From the NCBI GenBank assembly GCA_008477525.1, contig SPDT01000001.1, forward strand, positions 496,001 through 560,000: a stretch of DNA of 64,000 nt, in the 5' to 3' direction. Below the pieces are notes generated by a model that was given only the letters and a program-made list of their open reading frames with translations, was not told where the DNA came from and ran no database searches. The position numbers and the translations under genes were made by a program. Positions 11,959-23,204 of this stretch are shown here, one piece after another. The DNA comes from Hypomyces perniciosus. Taxonomy: Eukaryota > Ascomycota > Sordariomycetes > Hypocreales > Hypocreaceae. Position 1 is the first letter of the stretch; every line of letters starts with the position of its first letter.

Positions 11959-14900
11959 ATGGCATCGCGAGGCCCAAATGAGGGCCCTGCCCGACCCGAT
12001 GCGGGCGATACCTTGATGGTAATTCGTAAGTCTCTTATTGGAGCCCGCCTCACAACTCATCATCTGCCGACATCCTCCCGCCTTCGCTTTTTATCGCAGT
12101 CGTGGCACTATAAACGATGCTGATTGCTTGTAGATGACTTCCAGGCTCGCAGCTCCGATGAGCTGAGCCTGAAAAAGGGAGACCGAGTCGAGCTACTAGA
12201 GCGAGATGATGAATTTGGCGACGGGTGGTTTCTAGGTCGCCACCTTGTCAATGGCAATACTGGTCTTTTCCCAGAGGGTTTGTCTTCTACCCTACTAGGT
12301 TGATGCCTTTGGTTACGGCTAACGCAAACTTCACAAGTCTATACTCGACCTGCACCGAGGCCCGCCCCGAATCCGACCCCTATCTTCAATCCTTCTCAGC
12401 CACTCTCACCCCTCGTAGAGGTTTCTCAGGAGCCAGCCCACGTCAGCAAACCAAGTACTCCTTCACCCGCCAACCAGAGGCCCTTGTCGTCAAAATCCTC
12501 CTTGGCGCCTTCTGTGAAAGGGGATAACTCTGTTGCTTTACCATTAACTCCAATCAAGACGGAGTTGACACCACCCTCGATGCTAAACAACAGAGGGCCT
12601 GCCCCCGCATTGGGACAGCTCGCGAACCCAAGTCAGGACAACCAAGTTCTTCACGAGACTCTCAATGTCATCAACGAACACATTACCCACCTCCGTTCTC
12701 CGCCCAGTACCGGAGCACTGCACACCTCGGCTACCGATTCGGGGAGCGAGTACAGTGCCACTCTTGACCATCGAATGTCATACATCCAGGGCGAGGAGAC
12801 CGATGAAGAGGAAGACGGCATACATACTCGAGAAGAAGTAGAGGCATGGTCTGCAGATGAAGTCGCTGAATATCTCTTCACAGTCGGCGTAGAGAAACAT
12901 CACTGCGAGGTGTTCAGAGACCAAGAAATATCCGGAGAAGTCCTCTTGGGGATGGATCAAAGCTCGCTCTTCATCAAGGCATTCGATTTGGGCTCCGTCG
13001 GCAGACGTCTGAAAACGTGGCACAAGATCAAAACCCTCCAAGATGAAATCAGTGGCCGAGGACTGATGACAAGGCGCACCACCCAGACGTATGGCAGCGA
13101 CGCCGGGTCTGAGGATGCGAGACGGACAAGAAGTCGAACGAGTACCCTGACGAACTCGATGTCCCGACCCACATCTGTTCAACCCAGACGACTTTCCATG
13201 GCCCAATCGTCTAAAACCTCGCCTGGGTCCTTGGATAACAAAGGCCACCAGGATAGCCCGACACGCTCTCCCCATGTGAAACGGCCATCTGCTGCCTCGA
13301 TACGAGAACTGAATCATGCCCGCCGTCATTCATCCACCGACTTCCGTGTGCCTGGTACCGCAGCCACTGCATCAGCACCGAAGCTGTCAGTAAACGCGAG
13401 TTTTCCTGCTGCCGATGGCACACATAAGAAGCAGCCTTCATTTGACCGAAATTGGACTTTGGGTGGAGCTCTCTCACAAACCCCCCCGAGGCGTCTTTCC
13501 TCAACTGGCTTGAATGATATGTTGAAGGCGTCTGAGCCAGAACTACAGGATTCAGCAGTGGACTTGGATCGAGGATACTTCTCCGGTACTGAGACAGATG
13601 GAAGAAAGCGCAATGTATTGCGGAAACGGGATAGTGGTGAGCAAGCAAAGAGACAAAGCTACACAGAAGAGCAGAGGGTACGCAGTGCGACGGCCCTCTC
13701 AAGACACTCCAGATATGGAAGCATGGACTCCTTCCGGGACGGTGCGCCACCCTCTGCCGCGCAGAAGTATTATGGCATTCAGGCAACGGCCCATAAGCGA
13801 ACTGCATCAACAAACACTACCGAATCGGTTCGGCCGCCGCCTCCAGCAAAAGATGGCCCTGCCCCAACCGTCACCAAACTGGACGAAGTAATGAGCCCTT
13901 CTCAGTCAGAAGCGTCACCAGCTACTGCCAAGACGCCAGGTTTCAATACCGATTGGCTCACGTCAGTTGTCAACAAGCCCATCGCCAAGGCCGCACGCCC
14001 AGGAATGCGAGCTATCTCAGATAAGCTTACGTTCGAGCGGTCTAAGGCTATCGCGGCAGCCGATTTATCGCCAAATGAAGCCTCTGCACCCTCACCAGCT
14101 CGGACAGCCTCCAGCACACCCTCAGGAGGCCTCAGTTTTGAGCTCGACTCTCCTGATACAGCGAAGAGTCCTAGCGTCGCGACAACTCCAGCCAGTAAGA
14201 GCAGCCGAAAAAAGACCAAGAAGGAAACAAGCGCCTATACTCGGGGTCTCTTGAAGATTGGACCTCGCGAAGCTATGAAAGACGCAGATTATTATGGGTG
14301 GATGAAAAAGAAGAGCTCAAACTTGATGACAACATGGAAGCCACGGCTGTTCATTCTCAAGGGTCGTCGATTGGCGTACTATTACTCAGAGAACGATGAC
14401 CAGGAAAAGGGGCTGATCGACATTTCATTCCACCGTGTTCTCCCCGCCGATAATGAGAGGCTGACAGGTCTACATGCCCACATCACGGGCGCAGTTAGCG
14501 GGCCTAGTATTCCAGCCAACCAGACCCTGTCCGCTGCTGATGGTGGTTCTGAAACTCTAGAAAAGGGCGACGACGCCATGTTCATCTTCAAGCTGGTCCC
14601 ACCACGGTCGGGTCTTTCGAAGGCTGTCAACTTTACCAAGCCCACAGTTCACTACTTTGCCGTACAGAATTTGAAGCAAGGCCGGTTATGGATGGCAGCA
14701 TTGATGAAGGCGACAATCGAGCGTGATGATGCGCAAGCAATCACGACGACAAACCAACAAAAAACTATCTCGCTTGCCAAGGCCAAGCAGATGCAGCACC
14801 GCCCGCCTACTCTGATGAATCTCGAGGAGGCCACCGAGAATGGTCAGAAACAAGACGGCATGAAGGGTGCCAAGGCAGCAGGTGTCTTTGGCGAAACGGA

Positions 14901-15006
14901 CAGTGGCGTATCGGGCATGGACAAGACAGCAGCGTCTAGGACAGAGAGCGCCACATTGGATGCCGAATTTACCAAGGAAAGCCCTCTTACTCCGTTGAGT
15001 GCCTAG
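11959..15006 (+). CDS. Boi1/Boi2-type SH3-SAM-PH scaffold protein
   Basis: Exons 11959-12025, 12134-12277 and 12338-15006 join to 959 residues starting MASRGPNEGPARPDAGDTL. An SH3 domain occupies residues about 20-70 (IHDFQARSSDELSLKKGDRV, DDEFGDGWFLGR, GLFPE). A SAM domain spans about 237-305 (VEAWSADEVAEYLFTVGVE ... DLGSVGRRLKTWHKI). A Ser/Pro-rich region with proline-type docking sites follows. A PH domain lies at about 718-870 (YYGWMKKKSSNLMTTWKPR, RRLAYYYSE, YFAVQN, GRLWMAAL) with an insert between its strands. This order is that of yeast Boi1/Boi2, which bind Bem1, Cdc42 and phosphoinositides at the growing cortex and help exocytosis and polarity. A hyphal-tip role is inferred. Exons 1 and 2 encode the SH3, so a single-exon model would miss it. 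The gene is convergent with the Fhl1-like gene. Confidence 0.93.
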
Positions 15007-15933
15007 GCTGCACTCCGGAGGAAGAGGGCTTGAATGGAGAGACGAAGACCAAATGTGTCATGAAATTAACTGCCATAAGGGATTTTCTTGATTTGGAACT
15101 CGAAAAGTTACGACAAAGACGAGAAGAGACTTTGCTACGAAATCATGTAACCTGAAACGCTTTTTTCTCAGCTTGATTTCCCGCACACAATAAAGTTGAC
15201 TCTGTGGGGAGACTTTCAGTGTGCTTCTCGTTCTCAGTGCATCCTTTTTGCCATGTACGATGACTTGACGCCATCGAGAGTTCGATTTGGCAGGTCCAAA
15301 AAGGGGAGGAAGAAGCTGGAGTTGGAGGGAAGAGGGCCGGACATACATCTCATCATCATACACCAAAGAGGAGAAAAAGAAGACGAGAAGACTGAAGAGC
15401 ATACAGTACAGTTGAACCGTTTTTGTTTTTGTTTTTCTTTTTCTTTCGCACCATATGAAGGAGGGAGGCATGGTTAAGAGAAAACACAACGCACAGCGAG
15501 GGTTTTGCTTCATTGGAGCTTTGAATGATGTCACAGAAAGTAATAGCGCTTTTATTAAACGATAATTAATTTTTTTTTGCCGAGATTGACTCTTTCTAGA
15601 TTTCCAGATCGCGTTGGTATCATTCAGATCATGCGGATCATGCGGACCATGCTGTTTGAAAGAGGGGAAATATCACACCTCTGAACCGCTTCAATATTTT
15701 TCATGAATATCAAAAAGTTCGCTAGCTTATTACAGTGCTTTCTCTATATCAGGTCATGGCCTCGTAGAAAAAGAATACCCTTATATGCTTCCGTGACCAC
15801 CAGAACACCCAACTACGATATTTGCGCCCAACACGATATCCTCCCACAACAAGAAACATGGCCATAATCTAGCTGTCTTTCCCCCTATTACATACATCCT
15901 ATAAAAAACCCTTGCCGGTTTGTGTCCGTGTGG
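15007..15933. other. Convergent 3' intergenic region
   Basis: This lies between the stop codons of the Boi-type (plus) and Fhl1-like (minus) genes. No coding exon is recognised. There is a T/C-rich tract at 15420-15450 and an A/T-rich run near 15545-15580, probably 3' UTR and polyadenylation signals. Confidence 0.55.
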
Positions 15934-18900
15934 CTAAGGATTGCCCTGCAATTTCTGATTCATGCCCATGAGGAGCTGACGAATCGATTTCATGAGATGC
16001 TGCTCCACACCTTCAAAGTTGCCAGTAGATTCGCCCTCTGCGGCTTTGGGAACGATGCTCGCGTCCGCAAGACCGATGACGCGGTCAATGGCAGAGAGTG
16101 TGACAGCTTCAGCCCTTGCCTCGCCAAGTCGTGCCTTGAGAGCTTTGATGGAGACGTCCTTGAAGCCATTCAGAGAGGCAAGAACTTTGGCCTCGAAAAC
16201 AGGGGGCGTGTCTGATGGCGAGGCGGAGTTGCCGGGTGTAGGACTCTTGCCTTTGGTGAAGCCATCAATGACTTGGCGGATGCCCTTGATACAGATGGCC
16301 TCCATCTTGTCGTTCTCAGTGGCTTCCTTCTTGAGTCCGATACAACGGTTAAGGGCCGACATGACGATTGCCTCAGCCTTCGGATTCCGGGCCTTCTTGA
16401 GATTCTCAACAAGGCCGTTCTTGAGCCCCACGACAGCCGTGAGGAGACGGGGGTCAATAACTGGTCTGGCTGGTGCGCTGGCTGGTGGTGTTTGCGAGGG
16501 TCGGTTCGCAGCCTGCACTGATGCTGGTTGCGGCACTGGTGGAGCGCCTGGAATCGTCTTCGCTGCTGTAGCGGCCGCGACAGGTGGCGGGGGTTGTTGA
16601 CCAGGCACGCCTGTGGGAGGCGGTACACTGCCATCCTCAGCCTTAACAGGGGGGGTTGCTAAAGGTGGTGGTCGTGAGGCATAAGGCGAGCTGTATGCGC
16701 TGGGTTGAGGTACACCCACTTGCGGCCTAGCCGGAGCAGCTGGTGGCCCATAGCCTGGCAGCTGAATCGGAGCCGGCGGTGGTGCGCCTACGGGCTGGAC
16801 AGGCTGACCAGGAGGCGATGCCGAAGCACCATATTGCACGGGACGAGCCGCATGACTTGGCTGCCCATTGTAGCCAGGTACTTGATATCCTGGAGGCGGC
16901 GCTTGGCCCGGAGGGTAACCAGGCGGAGCTCCAGGCGCCATGTGTTGTGCAGCAGCATTGTATGGGTAGGAATATGGCCCATAACCTTGTGCTGCTGCGA
17001 GTCCCCGGTCTGGAGACGTTGCTTTGCGTTTCTTCCCGGCGTCTAATTCGACTCCTGGGACGCGAGACCATAGGTTTGTTGTTTCGTCCTTCTTGAATGC
17101 TTCATTACCAATCAAGTTGTGCCGGACACTACTCTCCCACCCCTTGGTCTCTGTGTGGAAATAGAACCACGGGTATCTTTGACATATTCTCTTGTAAATC
17201 TGCTTCAATGTCAGACCGTCAGGCCCAGCTGCCGTCAGTGTCTCATCAATAAGAACGCCGTAGTTCTTGTTCGGTTTTTGAAGTTGCTCCTCTGTGTAGT
17301 CCTCGATCTTGAGCTCCAGAGGTGGCGATTTTGGCCGTGCCTTCTTTTCTTTCTTCTCCCTAGCCCGTCTCTCAGCATCGGAACCCTCAGCACCGTCCTC
17401 GTTCTTGGGTTTCCGGGGCTTGTATTTGCGTTTTTCTGGTCGATCCCCAGCGTTCTCCGGTAATGGATGCTTCCTTGGTCGGCCAACTTTGCGCTTAATA
17501 GGGGGCTCAACTGGTGGTGCTTGAGGTAATGTCTTCTTAGCCATTTCTTGTTGCTGTTTCTTGAGCAAGCGTTGTTCTCGCTTCGACATGATGCCGTTCT
17601 TGGGCGGCCTCCCCGGTCCTCTTTTCTTGGGTATTTGTGGCATCATGAGATCAGGGTTGGGCTCGGTCTCATTCTTGACTTCGGCATCTTCTTCAATTGA
17701 AGGTTCAAGTGTGTCGCCCTCTGCTTCCTCATCAGCTGCATCAGCCTCGTCACCTTCCTCGTCGTCGTCGTCGTCGTCGTCATCGTTGTCATCTTCTTCC
17801 CCGCCAAGGTCAGACAACTCAGCAGGGCTGTCGATGTCTGATAGCTCATCACTTGTATCTTGAATTTGCCCAACACCGTGGGACTGCTCGAAGTCGAAGC
17901 TCATTGTCTTTCCACCCTGGGCATGTCGTTTCTTTGTGACGTCCTCTTCCTGGTACTCCTCAGCACCTGTTCGACCCCTTTCCACGCCATTTATTATGAA
18001 TCGGAAATCGATGTCCTTGATCTGGAGCCGGTCTCCACACCTCAAGACAACCTTTTCACTCTTGTAATGCACATCCTCGCAGAAGAAACCATTCTTATGC
18101 AAAGGAATAGCCTCAAAAACGCATTCCTTCTGGTTATATGCAATCTTGAGATGCTCTCGGGAGATTGCTTTGGTCTTGCTTGCGATGTTCGGGCCAGGGG
18201 AGTGTATACCGACGAAAGGAACATGCCAGGGAGATGGTCTCAGAGAGGCCAGGTCGACAGCAGCAGCGCCAGGGGTATGTGAGACGTATTGGCGATTTGA
18301 GATGATATTCTCCTGGGAATTATTGTTGTCGTGCTCCGACGAGTCCGCTGTACTCGTCTTGCGTCGCTTTGCGGGGCGTCCATTCTCTTCACTATAGGAT
18401 TCAGGGCCCAACATTCCACCTTCCTCGCTAACATAGGATTTACTAAACTTGTGGCGATCGGGAAGGATGGGGGATGGAGGCGGAAGCCCCTTGCTCGCGT
18501 TCTCTTCAGCCCGTCGCCTGTGCTCCTCGCTACGCTTCTCATCACGGCGCGCTTGCTCGAGGGCTCGCTGGTCACGTCCGATAATGACGGCATAGGTGGT
18601 CATCTGGAAGACACTGTCGGCAAATTCTATGCGCGCGAAGGACTCGAGACCCATATCCGGACCGGCTTGGCGTAGGCTGTTAGCTGGCGCAAGACCGTGG
18701 AATGCTTCTCCCAAGAGGTTCGGCAGCGTGACCTGGGAGGGAGTAACTGTAGGTGGCGGAGACATGGCGGGTGGCGCGGCGGACATTGAGGCCAGAGCCA
18801 TCATCATGTATGCGTGATGGTTGAGGGCCGGTGTATACGGTGTTGAAGGTTGGTAGTGCTCTGTCGCGGGCATCTGGACGGCGTGCTGCGGTCCCTGCTG

Positions 18901-19623
18901 CGTTTGTAAGGGGCCGGCCTGATGTGCTGGCGCTCCGGCTGTGGGGGCAGAAGCATTCGCATCAGGAGCATCGGGCATGGGTACGTCTTCGGCATTGCTG
19001 GAGTTCATGGTGTTGGCGGTGTGCGCCGTCGGTGTGACGGGTGGTTCGTGGGCCGTGTCAGCCAAGTTGCTTTTGTTAGGGGGGTTTGGCGGCGGCGTGG
19101 ACGGTCGGTTTGCTATCGTCGCGGGGGAGACTACATCTGCTGGTGTTTGTTCTATCGCTGGTGGAGCCGATGCGGGAGCTGGCTCTTGCGCCGGAGCAGA
19201 GACTGATGCTGATGATACGGCGGCGGCGGCGGCGACAGCAGAGGGGGGGAGCGGAGGAGGAGCCGTATCGGCGGAGGCGGCAGCGGCAGCGGCAGCGGCA
19301 TTAACGAGGCCGGAGTCGGGGATAGAAGCGAATGATGCAGACTCGTTCGCGGGATTTGATGGCGATGGCTCTTGCGCTGATGGTTCTGGCGCGACCGCTG
19401 GCGCAGACTCTGGCGCGGGTGCAGACCCGACAGACGCTCTCCCATCCGATACTCGCCGTGCTGCGGCTGCTACTACTGCTACTGCTACTGCTGCCTCTGT
19501 GGCAGGCACTGTCGCTTGAGCATCAGCAGCAGCCGTGGCAGCGATGAACGAGGCGACTGATTGGGCGGCTTCGTGATCGTGATCGTAGAGGCCGTTCTGG
19601 CCGGCGCTGCTGGACGAAGTCAT
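15934..19623 (-). CDS. fhl1: FHA and forkhead domain transcription factor (Fhl1-like)
   Basis: Single exon, 1229 residues from the ATG at 19623; the frame is open upstream without an ATG. The first 300 residues are Ala/Pro low complexity. An FHA domain spans about 322-545 (FARIEFADSVFQMTTYAVIIGR ... KAISREHLKIAYN ... LRCGDRLQIKDIDFRFI) and is split by an insert of about 100 residues that is charged and rich in Ser. An acidic run follows near 620. Two AT-hook-like motifs lie at about 668 (KKRGPGRPPKN) and 714 (KRKVGRPRKHP). The forkhead winged helix is at about 778-860 (NKNYGVLIDETL, GLTLKQIYKRI, WESSVRHNLIGNEAF). The C-terminus is Pro/Gln-rich with a conserved helical tail. In yeast, Fhl1 works with Ifh1/Crf1 at ribosomal-protein promoters under TOR/PKA control; the same role is inferred here. 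The 'fhl1' symbol reflects shared architecture, not proven orthology. Confidence 0.88.
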   Translation of the reverse strand: MTSSSSAGQNGLYDHDHEAAQSVASFIAATAAADAQATVPATEAAVAVAVVAAAARRVSDGRASVGSAPAPESAPAVAPEPSAQEPSPSNPANESASFASIPDSGLVNAAAAAAAASADTAPPPLPPSAVAAAAAVSSASVSAPAQEPAPASAPPAIEQTPADVVSPATIANRPSTPPPNPPNKSNLADTAHEPPVTPTAHTANTMNSSNAEDVPMPDAPDANASAPTAGAPAHQAGPLQTQQGPQHAVQMPATEHYQPSTPYTPALNHHAYMMMALASMSAAPPAMSPPPTVTPSQVTLPNLLGEAFHGLAPANSLRQAGPDMGLESFARIEFADSVFQMTTYAVIIGRDQRALEQARRDEKRSEEHRRRAEENASKGLPPPSPILPDRHKFSKSYVSEEGGMLGPESYSEENGRPAKRRKTSTADSSEHDNNNSQENIISNRQYVSHTPGAAAVDLASLRPSPWHVPFVGIHSPGPNIASKTKAISREHLKIAYNQKECVFEAIPLHKNGFFCEDVHYKSEKVVLRCGDRLQIKDIDFRFIINGVERGRTGAEEYQEEDVTKKRHAQGGKTMSFDFEQSHGVGQIQDTSDELSDIDSPAELSDLGGEEDDNDDDDDDDDEEGDEADAADEEAEGDTLEPSIEEDAEVKNETEPNPDLMMPQIPKKRGPGRPPKNGIMSKREQRLLKKQQQEMAKKTLPQAPPVEPPIKRKVGRPRKHPLPENAGDRPEKRKYKPRKPKNEDGAEGSDAERRAREKKEKKARPKSPPLELKIEDYTEEQLQKPNKNYGVLIDETLTAAGPDGLTLKQIYKRICQRYPWFYFHTETKGWESSVRHNLIGNEAFKKDETTNLWSRVPGVELDAGKKRKATSPDRGLAAAQGYGPYSYPYNAAAQHMAPGAPPGYPPGQAPPPGYQVPGYNGQPSHAARPVQYGASASPPGQPVQPVGAPPPAPIQLPGYGPPAAPARPQVGVPQPSAYSSPYASRPPPLATPPVKAEDGSVPPPTGVPGQQPPPPVAAATAAKTIPGAPPVPQPASVQAANRPSQTPPASAPARPVIDPRLLTAVVGLKNGLVENLKKARNPKAEAIVMSALNRCIGLKKEATENDKMEAICIKGIRQVIDGFTKGKSPTPGNSASPSDTPPVFEAKVLASLNGFKDVSIKALKARLGEARAEAVTLSAIDRVIGLADASIVPKAAEGESTGNFEGVEQHLMKSIRQLLMGMNQKLQGNP

Positions 19624-20748
19624 CGCTGCTCTCCACTGCAACAGCTCATTCGCCTCCGGGCCAGAAGTACCGTGGAGCTGGCAGGCGTGCGGCGACAATG
19701 AGGCCCTTTCTGGCGGTTTTTTTTGCTGGGCAGCAGCAGCAGCAGAAGCAGCAGCCTCGGGCAAAACGAAACTTGCGAACCTTTACAGCCTCCTGTGAAC
19801 TTTCTCTGGCGCGATGCCGGGGAGGGTCACAGGCGCGATGCTGCGATATGATTGGCCAGCCTTAGCCTCGTCGAGCCTCTACGCCTTTTTTGGGTCGCTC
19901 CAGCCGTCAGTGATGGTTCTTTTCCCCGCGCTATTATGGACATCTATTGTTTGTTTTGAGCGCAAGAAAAAAAAAAAAAAAAAAAAAAAGGCGCCCGTGA
20001 CTCACAGGTACTAGAGATCGCATGCATAATTATGGCTCCCAGCATGTACTGCCTAGTACTCGTACTGAGAGGAACAAAGGATTGATATGTCTGTCTGTAT
20101 CAATACTAACTCGAGTTCAATTCATCGTGTTAGTCAGCCTCAGACAATCGCATTCTACCTACTCCGTATGTAATGAGATAACGACCTGTCAATCATACAC
20201 CTAGGCATACCGTGGAGTCCTCCGATATTCCAACTTGTTTTCGTTGCGAAACAAACCCTTTTTGGTCTTAGACTGACTGACTACCTTACATGTAGATTCC
20301 CCTTCAGACTGTAACAGGGTCAGGTCTGTCTGTCCGCGCTTAACCGCCAATTGGTTGGCTCTCAAATCCCACCACTTTCGCCAATCTGATTCGCTCCATC
20401 TCACCTCTCACTGCGCCGGATCGCTGGGTCTGATTTGCTCTTGGGCGGCTACTGCGACAAACAACGGGCTGCTCAGGTCCAGTAGTAACATGACTTCTCC
20501 CCTAGGAACCGCAATCATACATCTGTTTCCGTAAGACCTAGCGCAATGAACAACAAGTGGGCAGAGTGCTGTAGGCCTACTTTGTCGGCCGCATTTGCAC
20601 AATGCAGAAAGAATAGGGAGCAACCCGTGCTCAATAGATATATGATGCGGAGCCCGCGTTTGTGGTTGGGATGAGACTACTCTTCCTTTTGCAAAATTCA
20701 TGCTATTACCTATATGCTTTTATTTCTTACTTCTTCTTCATAGTCGCC
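19624..20748. other. Divergent intergenic region with poly-A tract
   Basis: This promoter-bearing gap lies between the Fhl1-like gene and the small membrane-protein gene. An uninterrupted A tract of about 20 bases lies at 19970-19989. One GTACTCCGT-type word occurs near 20160. The open frame at 19624-19764 continues the Fhl1-like frame upstream without an ATG. No further gene is recognised. Confidence 0.5.
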
Positions 20749-21417
20749 ATGTCGAGATCTGCACATCACCGCTCTCACAAGTCTCACCATCATGAGCACC
20801 AATACAAACCTCCCAAGCCACTTCAACGGACCGACACCGCGCACTCGCGATACGTCCAGATGCTCCTCCAACAGGACGAAATCCCAGCCCTGCACAACAT
20901 TCTCGCATCCCTCTTCGTCTGGCTGTTGCTAGCGGGGTTCCTCGTCTTCCCCGGAACTTTCACCACCCTCCAAAGGTCCATCGAGGGCAAAGACAGCGAC
21001 GGCAACTGGGGAGATAAAGCTGCCCAGTTGATTCTCCAAAGTGTCAAGAACATCCCGCTGCTAGCAATTGCCGCTGTCATGTGTGGCATATCCGCCATAG
21101 GCATGATTTTCCTTGCCATACGGCACGCGAGGAATTATGTATGGCTGGTGAACAAGCTCTTCCTTCCAGGAATGACCAACTCTCTGGCAGGGTTGGTTTC
21201 AACTTTGATTGGTGTTTATGCACAACAACACGGCACATGGAGCATCACGGCCAAAGTCACGGCCATCGTCGAAGGGGCTTCCTTGGTGACCTGCGGAGGG
21301 CTCTTCCTCATTTATCAGCTGGCTCTGTTAAGTAGAGTGAAGGAAAGTCATGGACAGCATTATCAGGCCTGGCCGGGGCAGAGATACTCGAAGCAATTAT
21401 TTCCCGAGAAATTTTGA
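20749..21417 (+). CDS. Small multi-pass membrane protein, function unknown
   Basis: Single exon, 222 residues from the ATG at 20749. The N-terminus is basic and His-rich (MSRSAHHRSHKSHHHEH), then QRTDTAHSRYVQMLL. Four hydrophobic segments follow: ASLFVWLLLAGFLVFPGTF, LLAIAAVMCGISAIGMIFLAI, a weaker one around FLPGMTNSLAGLVSTLIGVYA, and VTAIVEGASLVTCGGLFLIYQ. No catalytic or transport signature was recognised. The Ser/Arg/His-rich head predicts a cytosolic N-terminus. The type is familiar among uncharacterised mould proteins, but I cannot assign a family. The hydrophobic pattern and continuous frame support a real gene. Its 3' end faces the MOT1 gene, with only about 130 bp between the stops. 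Confidence 0.82.
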   Translation: MSRSAHHRSHKSHHHEHQYKPPKPLQRTDTAHSRYVQMLLQQDEIPALHNILASLFVWLLLAGFLVFPGTFTTLQRSIEGKDSDGNWGDKAAQLILQSVKNIPLLAIAAVMCGISAIGMIFLAIRHARNYVWLVNKLFLPGMTNSLAGLVSTLIGVYAQQHGTWSITAKVTAIVEGASLVTCGGLFLIYQLALLSRVKESHGQHYQAWPGQRYSKQLFPEKF

Positions 21418-21545
21418 AGTTGGTGGATGGGAGTGGTTCGGTCTGGAACCGAGGAATAAATAGTCTTGCCTGGCGTAAGATGATTTGATGAGCATACATG
21501 GCATAATATAGACATTGGTCGTAATATTCAGGATAGAGACAAAAT

Positions 21546-22957
21546 CTAGCGTAGTAATGGCACTCGCTCCCTCGAGATGATGGAACGACGATTCTTCCAG
21601 TTGACCAACCGTTCAGACAGTCTGTATGAGAAGTGGCACAACATGCCTGCCAAGAAGCCGACAGCGTCATTCCTGAAAGCAAGAATGCCCGCAGTAGTCA
21701 CCAGCATCACTGTCCATCTTTCAAGACGCTCTTCATCAGATAGACTGCGATGGTTCCTTGTGATTGCCGACAAGCCCTCCCGGTTGGCAGATACCTGCCA
21801 CAGATCTGGAGCACCTTGATTTAGGGTGTGTCCAACTTTGGCCAGCTCCAACCCGGCGGCCAAGACCATGATGCCGAGCAAGCCCTTTGGGTACTTTGCA
21901 AGGAGGTCAACGAGGGTTTTGCCAAACAAGAGTCCTAGGACGATTTTCAAGGTACCGAGAAAGATGACGCTCGCACCACTACGTGCACCGAAGCGGTACT
22001 GAGCGGCCAGCCCGCCAGCGCCATGGCATACTGGCATGGCTCCAAACCAAGTGCCAGTGAGATTCATGAACGCGACGCTGATGCCAATAGAGGTAACGGA
22101 AGGGGCCGGCAACTCAGGGAGAAGGTCGGTCGACAGTGCACTCACCGCTATGATAGAGTTGAGCGTTGTTAGTGGTAGTTGGCCTATGGCCATCCACAAT
22201 GCCGGTGCATCTCGCAAGCCGACCCAAGTGGGTAGCACGAAGTGCGGACGCCAGATATCGAACCATGGCAGCCTTTGATGAGATGTTAGGACCTGAATGA
22301 GAGCCAAGGCCATGGCCAGGACGAAAAAGCAGAGGGCGTAAGGGAAACGAGGCATATTCTGGGTAAAGATAAGGGCGAAGAATGCAAAAAGAGCCCAGAT
22401 GCGATTATCTAGAATAGGATGGATCCACTGGAGTGGCTGCAAAAGAGACGAGCCTGCACCGAGAATCAAGGATAGGCCAGCACCGAGTTGGATACCCTTG
22501 ACAACTGGTATAGGTACGACGGATACAGCGCCGCGAAGCAGACCTGTGACGCTCATGACCAGCACGGCTGCGCCGACCCATTGCCCGGCGGCAACAACAA
22601 CGCCCATAGACGGATCTTCTCTCGCTGAAATGGCTGCTGCGGCTATCGCCTATCCATATGCAAACAACGGTCCCATAATCAGTGGGAGCTGTGAAATTCT
22701 AGGACCTCGCTGCTTACCTTCATGGGCTGGACTGGCAAAGGGATGCCAAAGATAATGCCGGTGAGGACATTGAAGACACCCGAGAAAACAAGTGTTGATC
22801 CTAAGTCTATATAGCCCTTGACAGCAAGGGCAATCATAAGCGGGAGCAACGTCCCCAGATCACCGAGAGAGCCCGAAATCTCGGCCAGCGGAGCATTGCG
22901 AAAGGTTGCAATATTGCGGTTGTTCAAGCGTCGGATTTGGTTCAGCCATGACGCCAT
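21546..22957 (-). CDS. Molybdate transporter, MOT1 family
   Basis: Two exons, 22718-22957 and 21546-22649 (minus strand), give 447 residues. The MOT1 family (SulP-related) imports molybdate with high affinity for molybdenum-cofactor synthesis, which nitrate reductase and related enzymes need. Both family signatures are present: SGSLGDLGTLLPLMIALA near the N-terminus, PVQPMKAIAAAAIS spanning the intron, and MPVCHGAGGLAAQYRFGAR in the second half. About ten hydrophobic segments are visible. The intron has GTAAGC and ends GGATAG. The Met at 22957 begins MASWLNQIRRLNNRN. An in-frame upstream hydrophobic stretch up to 23062 could be an N-terminal extension but is less likely. Plasma membrane or vacuole cannot be told apart from sequence. 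Two CACGTG sites lie upstream. Confidence 0.93.
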
Positions 22958-23162
22958 TTTGGAGTACACAGCGCCAAGGAGCGGGATGACGATGGTGGCA
23001 GGGATGGCAACAATAACGATTAAATTATGCCCTAGAAACAACAACGGGGAAATGCACAGCATACATAGTGTTGAATGCTATGGATCTTCTTGGTTGCTTT
23101 GAATCGAGCTTACCGCCTCGAGAAATATGGACATGAATAACTCCCGAATTCCCATGAGACAT

Positions 23163-23204
23163 CACGTGGAGTGATTACGTTAGGGATTTTCCTTACCTCA
23201 CGTG
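23163..23204. promoter_or_regulatory. Paired CACGTG boxes upstream of MOT1
   Basis: Two perfect CACGTG palindromes sit at 23163-23168 and 23199-23204, about 200-250 bases upstream of the MOT1 start codon. CACGTG is the site of bHLH factors such as Cbf1-, Pho4- and SREBP-type proteins. Function is inferred only from position. Confidence 0.35.

Noticed and set aside
12778..13813. Long antisense frames within the Boi-type gene
   Set aside because: They overlap the SAM region and Ser/Pro-rich linker of a gene with three recognised domains, and none has a family motif.
18941..19519. 192-codon Ala/Gly-rich frame opposite the Fhl1-like N-terminus
   Set aside because: It is the mirror of an Ala/Pro low-complexity segment and has no independent support.
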